Shown here: positions 1 through 6,912 of the stretch, piece by piece | Position numbering within the stretch: the first letter of the stretch is position 1 | How the letters are laid out: each line of letters starts with the position of its first letter | Assembly (NCBI GenBank): GCA_028703215.1 | Contig: JAQVNH010000056.1 | Coordinates: forward strand, 1-6,912 | Direction: 5' to 3' | Length of the DNA stretch: 6,912 nucleotides | Source: Eubacteriales bacterium | GTDB taxonomy: Bacteria > Bacillota > Clostridia > Acetivibrionales > STF1-152 | The notes under the pieces: generated by a model | Told to the model about the DNA's origin: nothing | What the model saw: only the letters and a program-made list of their open reading frames with translations | The model's database searches: none | Program-made: the position numbers and the translations under genes

Positions 1-483
1 ATCACCGGAGAGCAATCTGCCTCAGATGTTACAGGTGCAGTGCTTGTGACCGATCTCAATAATTTTTCCATGCCCAGGCTGAGGTATCGTCTGGGAGATC
101 TCGCAGTCCTGTCCGATAAAAAATGTGAATGCGGCATGGGATTGCCTGTGCTGAGCAAACTCCAGGGCAGAGAAGAGGATATTTTCCTTGCAATGGACGG
201 CAGGTTTATCCACACCGAGTTTTTTACATTCATAGCTCGAAGCCTTGACAGTATCAAGAGCTTCAGACTACAGCAGCATTCGCCGGATAAAGTGACTTTG
301 ACAGTTGTTAAATCCGAAAAATACGACCAGCGTGAAATCGACTCATTTGCCAAACGCATTATAGAGCAGCTCGGGAAAATCGAATTGAAAATAGTTTATG
401 CGGACAATATTCCACTTACCGGTTCCGGGAAATTCAGATTTACAAAACGCGAATTTCCGCTTGAAATATTCAAAACCAAGTGA
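1..483 (+). CDS. PaaK/CapK-type adenylate-forming enzyme (phenylacetate-CoA ligase family), C-terminal part
   Basis: This is the last 160 codons of a plus-strand gene. The frame is open from base 1, so the true start lies outside the window; the GTG at 40 falls inside a conserved strand and is not a credible start. Visible landmarks, numbered from the first codon in the window, are the RYRLGD motif (28-33) preceded by the family's typical VTDL-N-x-SMP strand, a CECG pair (42-45), the GREED hinge of the GRxxD type (56-60) that opens the mobile C-terminal domain, and SGKFRF near the end with the likely catalytic lysine at 144. Members activate a carboxylate with ATP, forming an acyl-AMP and often then a CoA thioester; they are usually about 430-460 residues. 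CapK-like relatives sit in capsule or exopolysaccharide loci, but the substrate cannot be read here. The gene converges on addA and is probably functionally unrelated to it. The family assignment is firm; the specific reaction is unknown. Confidence 0.85.
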   Translation: MTGEQSASDVTGAVLVTDLNNFSMPRLRYRLGDLAVLSDKKCECGMGLPVLSKLQGREEDIFLAMDGRFIHTEFFTFIARSLDSIKSFRLQQHSPDKVTLTVVKSEKYDQREIDSFAKRIIEQLGKIELKIVYADNIPLTGSGKFRFTKREFPLEIFKTK

Positions 484-508
484 TTGATATCACAACTCGG
501 GTTCCTGC

Positions 509-3500
509 TCAGTATTCGAGTATTTCTCCGGTCCTGAACAAGAATATATATTTATTCTTCACTCGTTTTCCCGTCAGTGTTTCAAGCGCGTACGCGTAAT
601 ACTCCATTTGTACTTTGTATTTTCCCTTTATTGCCCCGCTTCCCTCCGGAGGGACATAATCGGTCTTGTAATCGACAAGGACAATGCCGTCATCTTCAGT
701 GAAATAGCAGTCAATAACGCCCTGAAGCAGAATCATCTCATTATCCGGCGTTTCTGCCGGAATCTCTTTGAAAAGCTTGCTCCATGAGATCTCAATATTG
801 AATGGGATCTCTCTGTTTATCGAACTTGAAGAAAGCATTCTTTTCCCGAGATCTGAATGAAGAAAACCCCTAAGCATTTTAAGATCCGCGCTTTTTGCCT
901 GCTCCGGCGATAAAAGGTCTTTCTTTACCATGCTTTCGACCTGCTTTTCCAGATCGGGGTCTAAATAATCCAGATGCTGCATGATAAAATGCATGACTAT
1001 GCCCTTTTCAACTGCTGACAAGCCTTTTTTCCCTTCCAGAAATGAAGGTTTCCTTATTATCGGACTTGAATATTCCTGATAAGCGATCTCCCCGTCATCC
1101 TCCGAAATTTGAGACATCCGCTTTAATTCGGATACGGTTATTTTTGCCGGGACCGATGCAGCTCTTATGTTCGGATAGATCCATCCCAGTATGTTATTCA
1201 CCATTTTCACTGTTTGTAAATTTTCCGCGTCTCTGCCATTTTTGTCTGTGATTTCTTCTGACAGAGGGTCCTGCGGAACCGGTCCTGCAAAGTTTTCATC
1301 AACCGGCTTTTCTTTCAGACGCTTTTTACTCTTCAAGTCCTCTTTGCCCCAAATTCGGATTTTGCATATGGACTCGTCTTTTGGACTCAATGAAGGTATT
1401 TCATCCGTTTCAGCAGATTTCTGCGACGAGTCCTCCCCGCTTCCGCATTTTATAATCGCCGGCATGATCCAATCCAAATATGTGGAAGCTTTTTGTATCT
1501 CGTAGGGAGATATCCTCCCGTCATTCTTTTGACCTGTCTTTTTCCATTTTTCCGCCTTATTCCCCGATTTATCTGCTACTCCGGTTATAAACAGCTTCTC
1601 CCGCGCTCTTGTCATGCCAACGTAAAGGATCCTCATTTCCTCCGACAGGGTTTCGACCCGGTTTATCTCTTTTACTGCTTCCTTTTGCGGAGAGGCATAT
1701 ATGACCCTTCGTTCCGGATCGATCGCATCTATTCCAAAACCCATTTCTTTGTTAATGAGGATCGTGCCGTTTAAATCCTTCAAATTGAACTTTGTTCCGC
1801 ATCCGGATAAAAAAACGACCGGAAATTCGAGACCCTTGCTTTTATGGATACTCATTATCCGCACGACATTGTCATTTTCACCCAATATTTTTGCGCTTCC
1901 TAAATCTCCTTCACTTTCAATCAGTTTGTCCATAAAATTCACAAAACTGAACAGTCCTTTGTAACTCGTCTCTTCATATTGTCTTGCTTTTTCAAACAGT
2001 ATCCTGAGGTTTGCCCTGCGCTGTTCGCCCGCAGGCATTGCGGAAGCCATCTCAAAATATCCGGTTTCATTATAAAGCTGCCACAACAGCTGGTCTGTTG
2101 GCATATACACAGACAATCTCCTCCACCTTTCAAGATTTTCAACGAAAAGTGATGCCTTGGGCAAATCCTCTTTTTTGCCGGCCAGTTTGACCAGTGCCTC
2201 ATATAACGGAACTTTTCTGTCTTCCAGGCGCAGCAGGGCAAGTTCGTCAGACGTAAAGGCATAAATCGGCGACCTGAGCACCGAAAGCAGAGGTATGTCT
2301 TGAAGGGGGTTATCTATGATTCTTAATAAAGAAAGGACTATTTGCACTTCAATGGCGCTGAAGAATCCTGTTCCGGCATCAGTAAACGCAGGAATATCCA
2401 TAGCGTTTAATTCGTCCGCCCAGATATTCGCTCTTCCTGCCGTGGATCGCGAGAGGACAACAATGTCTCTGTACTGTGCTCTTCTGTATTTTCCTTTTGC
2501 ATTGTCGAATACATTGAAATATTTTCCGTCTCCATCCGGTTTCAGCAGATCCTTTATAAGAGAGCCGATCATCTTAGCCTCGCATTGGACGCTGTCAAGC
2601 CTTTCTTCTTCATCGTCCCCGGCAAGATCCCCCGGAATTGTTTCTTCTTCGTTTTGATTATATTTTTCACTTTCCGTTTCAGACGTATTTTCTTTAGAAC
2701 CTCTTTTTGTATCGATCAAATGAAGCTCGGTTATTCCGCCCGCATAACTGTTCCCAATTTCATATTGGGGGTATGAGGCACCCGTTCGCAAGATTTCCTC
2801 ATCCGTATAATTGAGCTCGCCTACTCTTTCCGACATTATCTGTCTGAAAATGAAATTTACAGCATCGAGAATCTCCGAACGGCTTCTGAAATTTTTAGAC
2901 AGCAGAATTTTCCTGTTCCTCACTCCCTTGTTCTCAGGGTAATTTTTATATTTCTCCATAAAAATATTCGGATCCGCATGTCTGAATCTGTATATGCTCT
3001 GTTTTACATCTCCGACCATGAATAGATTCGGTTTTTCCTCATCCGCCCTGGAAACCATCCTGATGATCTCCTCCTGGACGAGGTTGCTGTCCTGGTACTC
3101 GTCAATCAGCACTGCGGCAAATTTTGACCTGTATTCCAGGGCAGCGTCCGATGGACCCTTTTGACCGTTTTCATCTTTGTCCGTGAGGATCTTCAGGCAA
3201 TAATGTTCAAGATCGCTGAAATCAAGAACCGCCTTTTTGTTTTTTATGTCTGAGAACAATTTTGTAAAATCGTTTACCATCTCCGCAAGATGACTCAATG
3301 CCGTATACATTGTGCCAAAATTATCCGTCAGTGTTTCCGAACTATACGAAAGACCTGCTTTTCGGATTTTTTCAATAGCTTTTTTAAATTCCTGATGCAA
3401 TTCAGATACTTCATCTTTTACTTTCAAATCAAAATTTTTCTTATATGGAGGAAGCCTTTCGAATTCGATGCCGGATAGCTCCGAAACAATAGCATCCCAA

Positions 3501-4327
3501 ATATCCACGTTCTTCAGCTTCAAAATATCGAGCAATACGCCGGCTTTGCTCCGGTCTTTTTCAAGCACAGCGTAATACTTTTCAAACCCCGGGACATTTT
3601 TAAATTTTTTGATAGCGCAGTCAAGATTTTCTTTGATTTCCTCCAACTCAGATTTTGCCGTATCGAGAACGGCGAGTCCCCAGCCTGTTTTTCCGAAATC
3701 ACTGCATCCCTTAAAATCATACATTTGTATTTTCTGCTCAAGCCATTCCTGCGGCCACGGCAGACTTTGCACAAAATTATAGATGTCCAGCACGACTTTC
3801 TGCAGTCTGATGTCGTTTTTGCTGTCCCCGAAGGTATCCAGAAGCTTTATGAACCCCCGGTCATCATTCTCATCCTCATATCGTCCGTCAAAAAGCTCCC
3901 CAATAGCTTCAGACTTCATCAATTCTATTTCCGCCTGCTCGGCGACTCTGAAATTGGGATCTATATCGATTTTTGAAAAATTGCTTTTAACCACATCCAG
4001 ACAAAACGAGTGAATAGTTTTGATATTTGCGTTGTTGAGTAAAGTCAGCTGAGTTTGAAGACTTGAAGAATCGGGGTTTTTCTGAAGTTCTTCAATGATC
4101 CTGTCGGCTATTCTTTGTTTCATTTCATAGGCGGCAGCGTTCGTGAATGTCATAACGAGCAGTCTGTCTATATCCGCAGGTTTTTTCACATCAGCAATCA
4201 GGCTGATTATCCTTTCAACAAGCACTGCGGTCTTGCCTGCTCCCGCAGCTGCGGAAACAAGCAAATTGCAGTCCCTTGCCTCTATTGCCTCGATTTGTTC
4301 ATTCGTCCATTTCCTGTCGTCAGACAT
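509..4327 (-). CDS. addA: ATP-dependent helicase/nuclease subunit A (AddA)
   Basis: Helicase and nuclease subunit of AddAB, which unwinds and resects double-strand DNA ends for RecA-dependent repair; AddA is the 3'-to-5' motor and its nuclease cuts the 3'-ended strand (family knowledge). At 1272 residues it is full length (B. subtilis AddA is about 1230). Motifs in order: Q motif WTNEQ (7-11); Walker A AAAGAGKT (26-33, Lys32); motif Ia TFTNAAAYEMK (60-70); Walker B LIDEYQD (407-413); motif III GDVKQSIYRFR (439-449); motif IV KNFRSRSEI (478-486); motif V MSIHKSKGLEFP (825-836); motif VI LYVGMTRARE (901-910). The C-terminal RecB-type nuclease has His1113, Asp1206 (GVID), Asp1219-Tyr-Lys1221 and a Q-x3-Y motif (1240-1244). 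A hydrophilic acidic stretch (541-582) and a second charged linker (962-1040) interrupt conserved blocks. The ATG start is supported by a ribosome binding site and by the Q motif beginning seven residues in. It lies 9 bases after addB, in one operon. Confidence 0.97.
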   Translation of the reverse strand: MSDDRKWTNEQIEAIEARDCNLLVSAAAGAGKTAVLVERIISLIADVKKPADIDRLLVMTFTNAAAYEMKQRIADRIIEELQKNPDSSSLQTQLTLLNNANIKTIHSFCLDVVKSNFSKIDIDPNFRVAEQAEIELMKSEAIGELFDGRYEDENDDRGFIKLLDTFGDSKNDIRLQKVVLDIYNFVQSLPWPQEWLEQKIQMYDFKGCSDFGKTGWGLAVLDTAKSELEEIKENLDCAIKKFKNVPGFEKYYAVLEKDRSKAGVLLDILKLKNVDIWDAIVSELSGIEFERLPPYKKNFDLKVKDEVSELHQEFKKAIEKIRKAGLSYSSETLTDNFGTMYTALSHLAEMVNDFTKLFSDIKNKKAVLDFSDLEHYCLKILTDKDENGQKGPSDAALEYRSKFAAVLIDEYQDSNLVQEEIIRMVSRADEEKPNLFMVGDVKQSIYRFRHADPNIFMEKYKNYPENKGVRNRKILLSKNFRSRSEILDAVNFIFRQIMSERVGELNYTDEEILRTGASYPQYEIGNSYAGGITELHLIDTKRGSKENTSETESEKYNQNEEETIPGDLAGDDEEERLDSVQCEAKMIGSLIKDLLKPDGDGKYFNVFDNAKGKYRRAQYRDIVVLSRSTAGRANIWADELNAMDIPAFTDAGTGFFSAIEVQIVLSLLRIIDNPLQDIPLLSVLRSPIYAFTSDELALLRLEDRKVPLYEALVKLAGKKEDLPKASLFVENLERWRRLSVYMPTDQLLWQLYNETGYFEMASAMPAGEQRRANLRILFEKARQYEETSYKGLFSFVNFMDKLIESEGDLGSAKILGENDNVVRIMSIHKSKGLEFPVVFLSGCGTKFNLKDLNGTILINKEMGFGIDAIDPERRVIYASPQKEAVKEINRVETLSEEMRILYVGMTRAREKLFITGVADKSGNKAEKWKKTGQKNDGRISPYEIQKASTYLDWIMPAIIKCGSGEDSSQKSAETDEIPSLSPKDESICKIRIWGKEDLKSKKRLKEKPVDENFAGPVPQDPLSEEITDKNGRDAENLQTVKMVNNILGWIYPNIRAASVPAKITVSELKRMSQISEDDGEIAYQEYSSPIIRKPSFLEGKKGLSAVEKGIVMHFIMQHLDYLDPDLEKQVESMVKKDLLSPEQAKSADLKMLRGFLHSDLGKRMLSSSSINREIPFNIEISWSKLFKEIPAETPDNEMILLQGVIDCYFTEDDGIVLVDYKTDYVPPEGSGAIKGKYKVQMEYYAYALETLTGKRVKNKYIFLFRTGEILEY

Positions 4328-4331
4328 TGCC

Positions 4332-4338
4332 CCACCTT
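4332..4338 (-). promoter_or_regulatory. Ribosome binding site of addA overlapping the addB stop
   Basis: On the minus strand AAGGTGG, one mismatch from AAGGAGG, ends 4 bases before the addA ATG. Its first two bases are the last two of the addB TAA stop. The overlap suggests that ribosomes finishing addB help load addA, keeping the subunits near equal amounts. The short spacing is slightly below optimal, but the G-run after it allows an alternative pairing register. This site decides the addA start. Confidence 0.75.
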
Positions 4339-6912
4339 AATCCGTCTTGCAGTATTTGCCTATCATTTGCCATGTTTGTTCGTCATCCATTTTGTTCATG
4401 AAATTATATTCATTGTCTCTGATTTGAGTGTCAAACTGGCAAACGGAGCTGTACGAGCAAAACTCGCATGCCTTTTTTTTGTCTTTCATGTACGGCTTTA
4501 TGGCTACATTGCCGCTGACGATCTCACTGCACAGTTTCTTTAAAAGCCTGTTTACATAATTCCTGAGAAGCACAAACTGATCATAGGTGGCAACGCTTGA
4601 GTTTTTACTGAGTTCTCCGTTTTTATTCAAAGCGGCCGGCACTATAGAGGAGTGTCCGCTGATATCCCGGTCCATCCCTTTGATAAGCTCAACATCAGCC
4701 AGCAGGATACCTTTCATCTTAAGTTTTTTTATTATTTCCGCTTCGATTTCAGAATCGCTCATGAATTTTGCGCTGCTGATGAAGGGATCGTCCAGTTTAA
4801 AATAAAGCATCCCTCCGGGTCTTAAATCCGTGCTTTTTGCAATCTCCGGCTCGTCTCCGGTTTTTACCGGGATTTTTTCGCCTTGTGTCCACAATGCGTT
4901 CATATATGTAACAAGCTGTATCTGAAGGCCGTAGAAAACATCTGACAGAACAAAATCCTTGCCTCCCGATTTGTAATCGACTATCCTCAAATAATCCCCG
5001 TTTTTTGTTATTGAACTGTCTGCTCTGTCTATCCTTCCGGTGAGCTTAATTATCCTTCCGTTTTCAAGCTCGATCAGTATCGGAGGATATTTACCGCTGT
5101 CGCTGAAATCGATTTCATATCCTACCGGATCAAAACTTCCTCTCTTTATATGTTCGGAGATGAGCCATAATGCTCTGGCAAGGACTTTTTTGAGCCTTCT
5201 GACCAGTGTTGAATACCTTTTGGAGGCGGCAATGCCTCCCCCGCGCATTTTATCCAGCATGTCTTCGATTATCTCGGATACTTTTTCAGAACACCAGGCC
5301 ATGTCAAATTCGCGCCATTTCGGTCCTTCATTCTCTATTGCTTCCGAAAATCTTCTTATTGCTTCATGCAGAAAGTTACCTGCGTCAAGCGGCGCAAATG
5401 CATGGATCCTGCGTTCCTTTGCCCGCAGCCCGTATCTGACAAAATAGGCAAACGGGCAGGAAGCATACTCCTCTATCTTTGACACGCTTGAATGAATAGG
5501 ATTTCCGTATAGTTTAAAAGTGTTTTCCTCACTTATATCATCGGTTTGATTGGAAAAATCCATGGCTTTTCTCATTGAGTCGCATTTAAGAAGCCATTCC
5601 TGTCTGGAACAAAACCATTTGTCGACAATATCCCAGACCGGGTCGATATATTCCCCGTTTTTCCTCTTTCTGAAAACTTTTACCATCTCTCTGAAAGTCG
5701 GCATCGGACTTGAAATAAGCTGATTCGCACATTCTTCGCCATCAATGTCAAGAACATTCGATTTTTCTGTGATGTTTTTAAAAAGCTTTTTCATCTGATA
5801 TATTATCAGGGAGGGTCTCATGCCCTTGCCTTCATGGTCTGCCACAGGCCAGCTTATCCGGAGTTTCTTGCTGCTTGAGGTAAGTGTCTTGTAAATTATG
5901 TATTGTTCTTCAAATATCTTTTCCCTGGAGCCGCTCGCAAGCTCGATCCCGTTATTGTTCAATACTGTTCTGTCAGCGTCCGTAAGCACTCCCTCTTCCA
6001 CTGACGAGGCGGGGAAAATGCCGTCATTCACACCAAGAACAAACATGGCTTTCAACTCGTGGCTCCTTGTCCTTTCAGCGCTTCCGACGATAACCTGGTC
6101 AAGGGACGCAGGTATCAAGCCTATCTTGTATTCTCCGAATCCGATTTTCAGCATGTCGGAAAACCTTTCCATACCGAGAGTTTTATCTCCGGCTACCTCT
6201 ACTACCTGGTCAAGCACTTGCATTGCTATATTCCATACCTGGCTGTATTCGTCCGACATGCTCAGCAGATTTTCCTTCTCAAAATCGGCGATCATTTCCT
6301 CTATTTTTTCCGGAACTTTGATCTCACACAAAAAATCATACAAAATACCGCACAGATCTGAGACCTTCTTGTGTTTCTTAGTCTCGGACCGAAACTTTTT
6401 CAGGGGTTCAGTTATTTCCCTGCGGATATTGTTTATTCTTTGCATTGCGCTTTGATTTTCATTACCTTCTCTTTCATCGGCAACTATCTCCCTTGCCGCC
6501 TGCCAGTCGACTTGTGAAGTCCACCGGTTTCCTCTGATTCCGCATTCGAGCACATAATTTTCTATCAGATCTATATCGCTCCTGCAAATACCTGCAAGTC
6601 CCGTCTTAAGATATTGAAACACTGAGTTATATGACCAGTTTTCTATGAAAATATCAAGCATCGAAAGGATAAGCCTGACAAGCGGGTGATTGATAATTCC
6701 TTTTTTTCGGTCCAGAAAACAAGGTATGCCGTAATCTGCGAATATCACCTCGATAAGTCGCTCGTAGCTTTGAAGATCTCTGACTGTCACAGCTATCTCT
6801 TTGTAACGCAAATTTTCTTCTCTGCACATCCGGACTATTTCACGCGCGCAAGTTTCAATTTCGGAAAAAATATTGACCGCGCCGAAAAGCGAGATCCCCT
6901 CAGTCTTATCTG
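4337..6912 (-). CDS. addB: ATP-dependent helicase/nuclease subunit B (AddB), N-terminal part outside window
   Basis: Second subunit of the AddAB end-resection enzyme; in characterised AddAB it carries the Chi-scanning helicase-like core and a nuclease acting on the 5'-ended strand (family knowledge). The window holds 857 codons plus a partial one. The frame stays open past the Met at 6829, and the 27 codons before it (reading SLFGAVNIFSEIETCAREIV in part) are AddB-like, so that Met is internal. Numbered from it: REENLRYKEIAVTVRDL (3-19), DYGIPCFLDRK (32-42), a UvrD-like LGVNDGIFPA block (265-274), SSVSKIEEYASCPFAYFVRYGL (447-468), nuclease residues His488, Asp601 (GRID), Asp618-Tyr-Lys620 and QLVTY (638-642). 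Cys458 and the C-terminal C-x2-C-x5-C (788, 791, 797) match the AddB 4Fe-4S ligands, which separates it from cluster-less RexB. About 300 residues, including the N-terminal Walker-like motif, lie off the right edge, judged from a usual length near 1150-1170. No promoter is visible because the start is absent. Confidence 0.96.
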   Translation of the reverse strand, partial: DKTEGISLFGAVNIFSEIETCAREIVRMCREENLRYKEIAVTVRDLQSYERLIEVIFADYGIPCFLDRKKGIINHPLVRLILSMLDIFIENWSYNSVFQYLKTGLAGICRSDIDLIENYVLECGIRGNRWTSQVDWQAAREIVADEREGNENQSAMQRINNIRREITEPLKKFRSETKKHKKVSDLCGILYDFLCEIKVPEKIEEMIADFEKENLLSMSDEYSQVWNIAMQVLDQVVEVAGDKTLGMERFSDMLKIGFGEYKIGLIPASLDQVIVGSAERTRSHELKAMFVLGVNDGIFPASSVEEGVLTDADRTVLNNNGIELASGSREKIFEEQYIIYKTLTSSSKKLRISWPVADHEGKGMRPSLIIYQMKKLFKNITEKSNVLDIDGEECANQLISSPMPTFREMVKVFRKRKNGEYIDPVWDIVDKWFCSRQEWLLKCDSMRKAMDFSNQTDDISEENTFKLYGNPIHSSVSKIEEYASCPFAYFVRYGLRAKERRIHAFAPLDAGNFLHEAIRRFSEAIENEGPKWREFDMAWCSEKVSEIIEDMLDKMRGGGIAASKRYSTLVRRLKKVLARALWLISEHIKRGSFDPVGYEIDFSDSGKYPPILIELENGRIIKLTGRIDRADSSITKNGDYLRIVDYKSGGKDFVLSDVFYGLQIQLVTYMNALWTQGEKIPVKTGDEPEIAKSTDLRPGGMLYFKLDDPFISSAKFMSDSEIEAEIIKKLKMKGILLADVELIKGMDRDISGHSSIVPAALNKNGELSKNSSVATYDQFVLLRNYVNRLLKKLCSEIVSGNVAIKPYMKDKKKACEFCSYSSVCQFDTQIRDNEYNFMNKMDDEQTWQMIGKYCKTD

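Noticed and set aside
22..213. A 63-codon minus-strand open frame opposite the PaaK/CapK-type gene
   Set aside because: The plus-strand frame carries the conserved RYRLGD and GREED motifs across the same bases, so this is a shadow.
480..493. The gtgat/atcac inverted repeat as an intrinsic terminator
   Set aside because: The stem is only 5 bp and AT-rich, with no T-run following on either strand, so it does not qualify as a terminator.
1939..2262. A 107-codon minus-strand open frame in another frame within addA
   Set aside because: It overlaps addA on the same strand out of frame. AddA is continuous through the region with sensible sequence, so there is no sign of a frameshift or a nested gene.
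4115..4543. A 142-codon plus-strand open frame spanning the addA-addB junction
   Set aside because: It is antisense to the AddA Walker A region and the AddB C-terminal cysteine cluster, both under clear protein constraint. The composition is Cys/His/Phe-rich as expected of reverse-complement coding DNA.
5898..6455. A 185-codon plus-strand open frame inside addB
   Set aside because: It lies wholly antisense to conserved AddB sequence, its translation is Ser/Ile/Phe-rich without a recognisable domain, and no convincing ribosome binding site was noted. It is a shadow of the minus-strand gene.
4337..6829. The Met codon at 6827-6829 as the addB start
   Set aside because: The frame continues upstream to the window edge with AddB-like sequence, and the region around this Met corresponds to the interior of AddB, about 300 residues in.
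1..6912. AGCGG-type pentamers as Chi sites regulating AddAB
   Set aside because: Several AGCGG/CCGCT copies occur, but a pentamer is expected by chance many times in this length, and the Chi sequence of this organism is unknown.

Overview
The window looks like bacterial chromosome, most likely from a low-to-moderate GC Gram-positive lineage of the Firmicutes (Clostridia-like). The basis is an AddA/AddB pair whose wording and gene order (addB then addA) match the Firmicutes type, together with AT-leaning third positions. This placement comes from protein family resemblance read by eye and is not a database match.

Layout: about 7% of the window, at the left edge, is the 3' end of a plus-strand gene for a PaaK/CapK-type adenylate-forming enzyme (1-483, 5' end outside the window). 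A 25-base gap separates it from two long minus-strand genes that fill the rest. These are addA (509-4327, complete, 1272 residues) and, upstream of it in the direction of transcription, addB (4337-6912, its N-terminal part lying beyond the right edge). Only 9 bases separate the addB stop from the addA start, and the addA ribosome binding site overlaps the addB stop codon, so the two are almost certainly co-transcribed and translationally coupled.

Function: AddA and AddB form the heterodimeric helicase-nuclease that resects double-strand DNA ends and prepares 3' single strands for RecA, the Firmicutes counterpart of RecBCD. AddA has all the superfamily 1A helicase motifs plus a C-terminal RecB-type nuclease. 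The visible part of AddB has its own nuclease motifs and all four cysteines of the iron-sulfur cluster that pins the nuclease domain. Both subunits appear intact, so the encoded enzyme should be of the two-nuclease AddAB type.

No RNA gene, repeat array, insertion sequence, CRISPR or phage feature was seen, and there is no gene-free stretch longer than 25 bases. I found no evidence of an undescribed system. The observations below are modest points about gene organisation and protein architecture.
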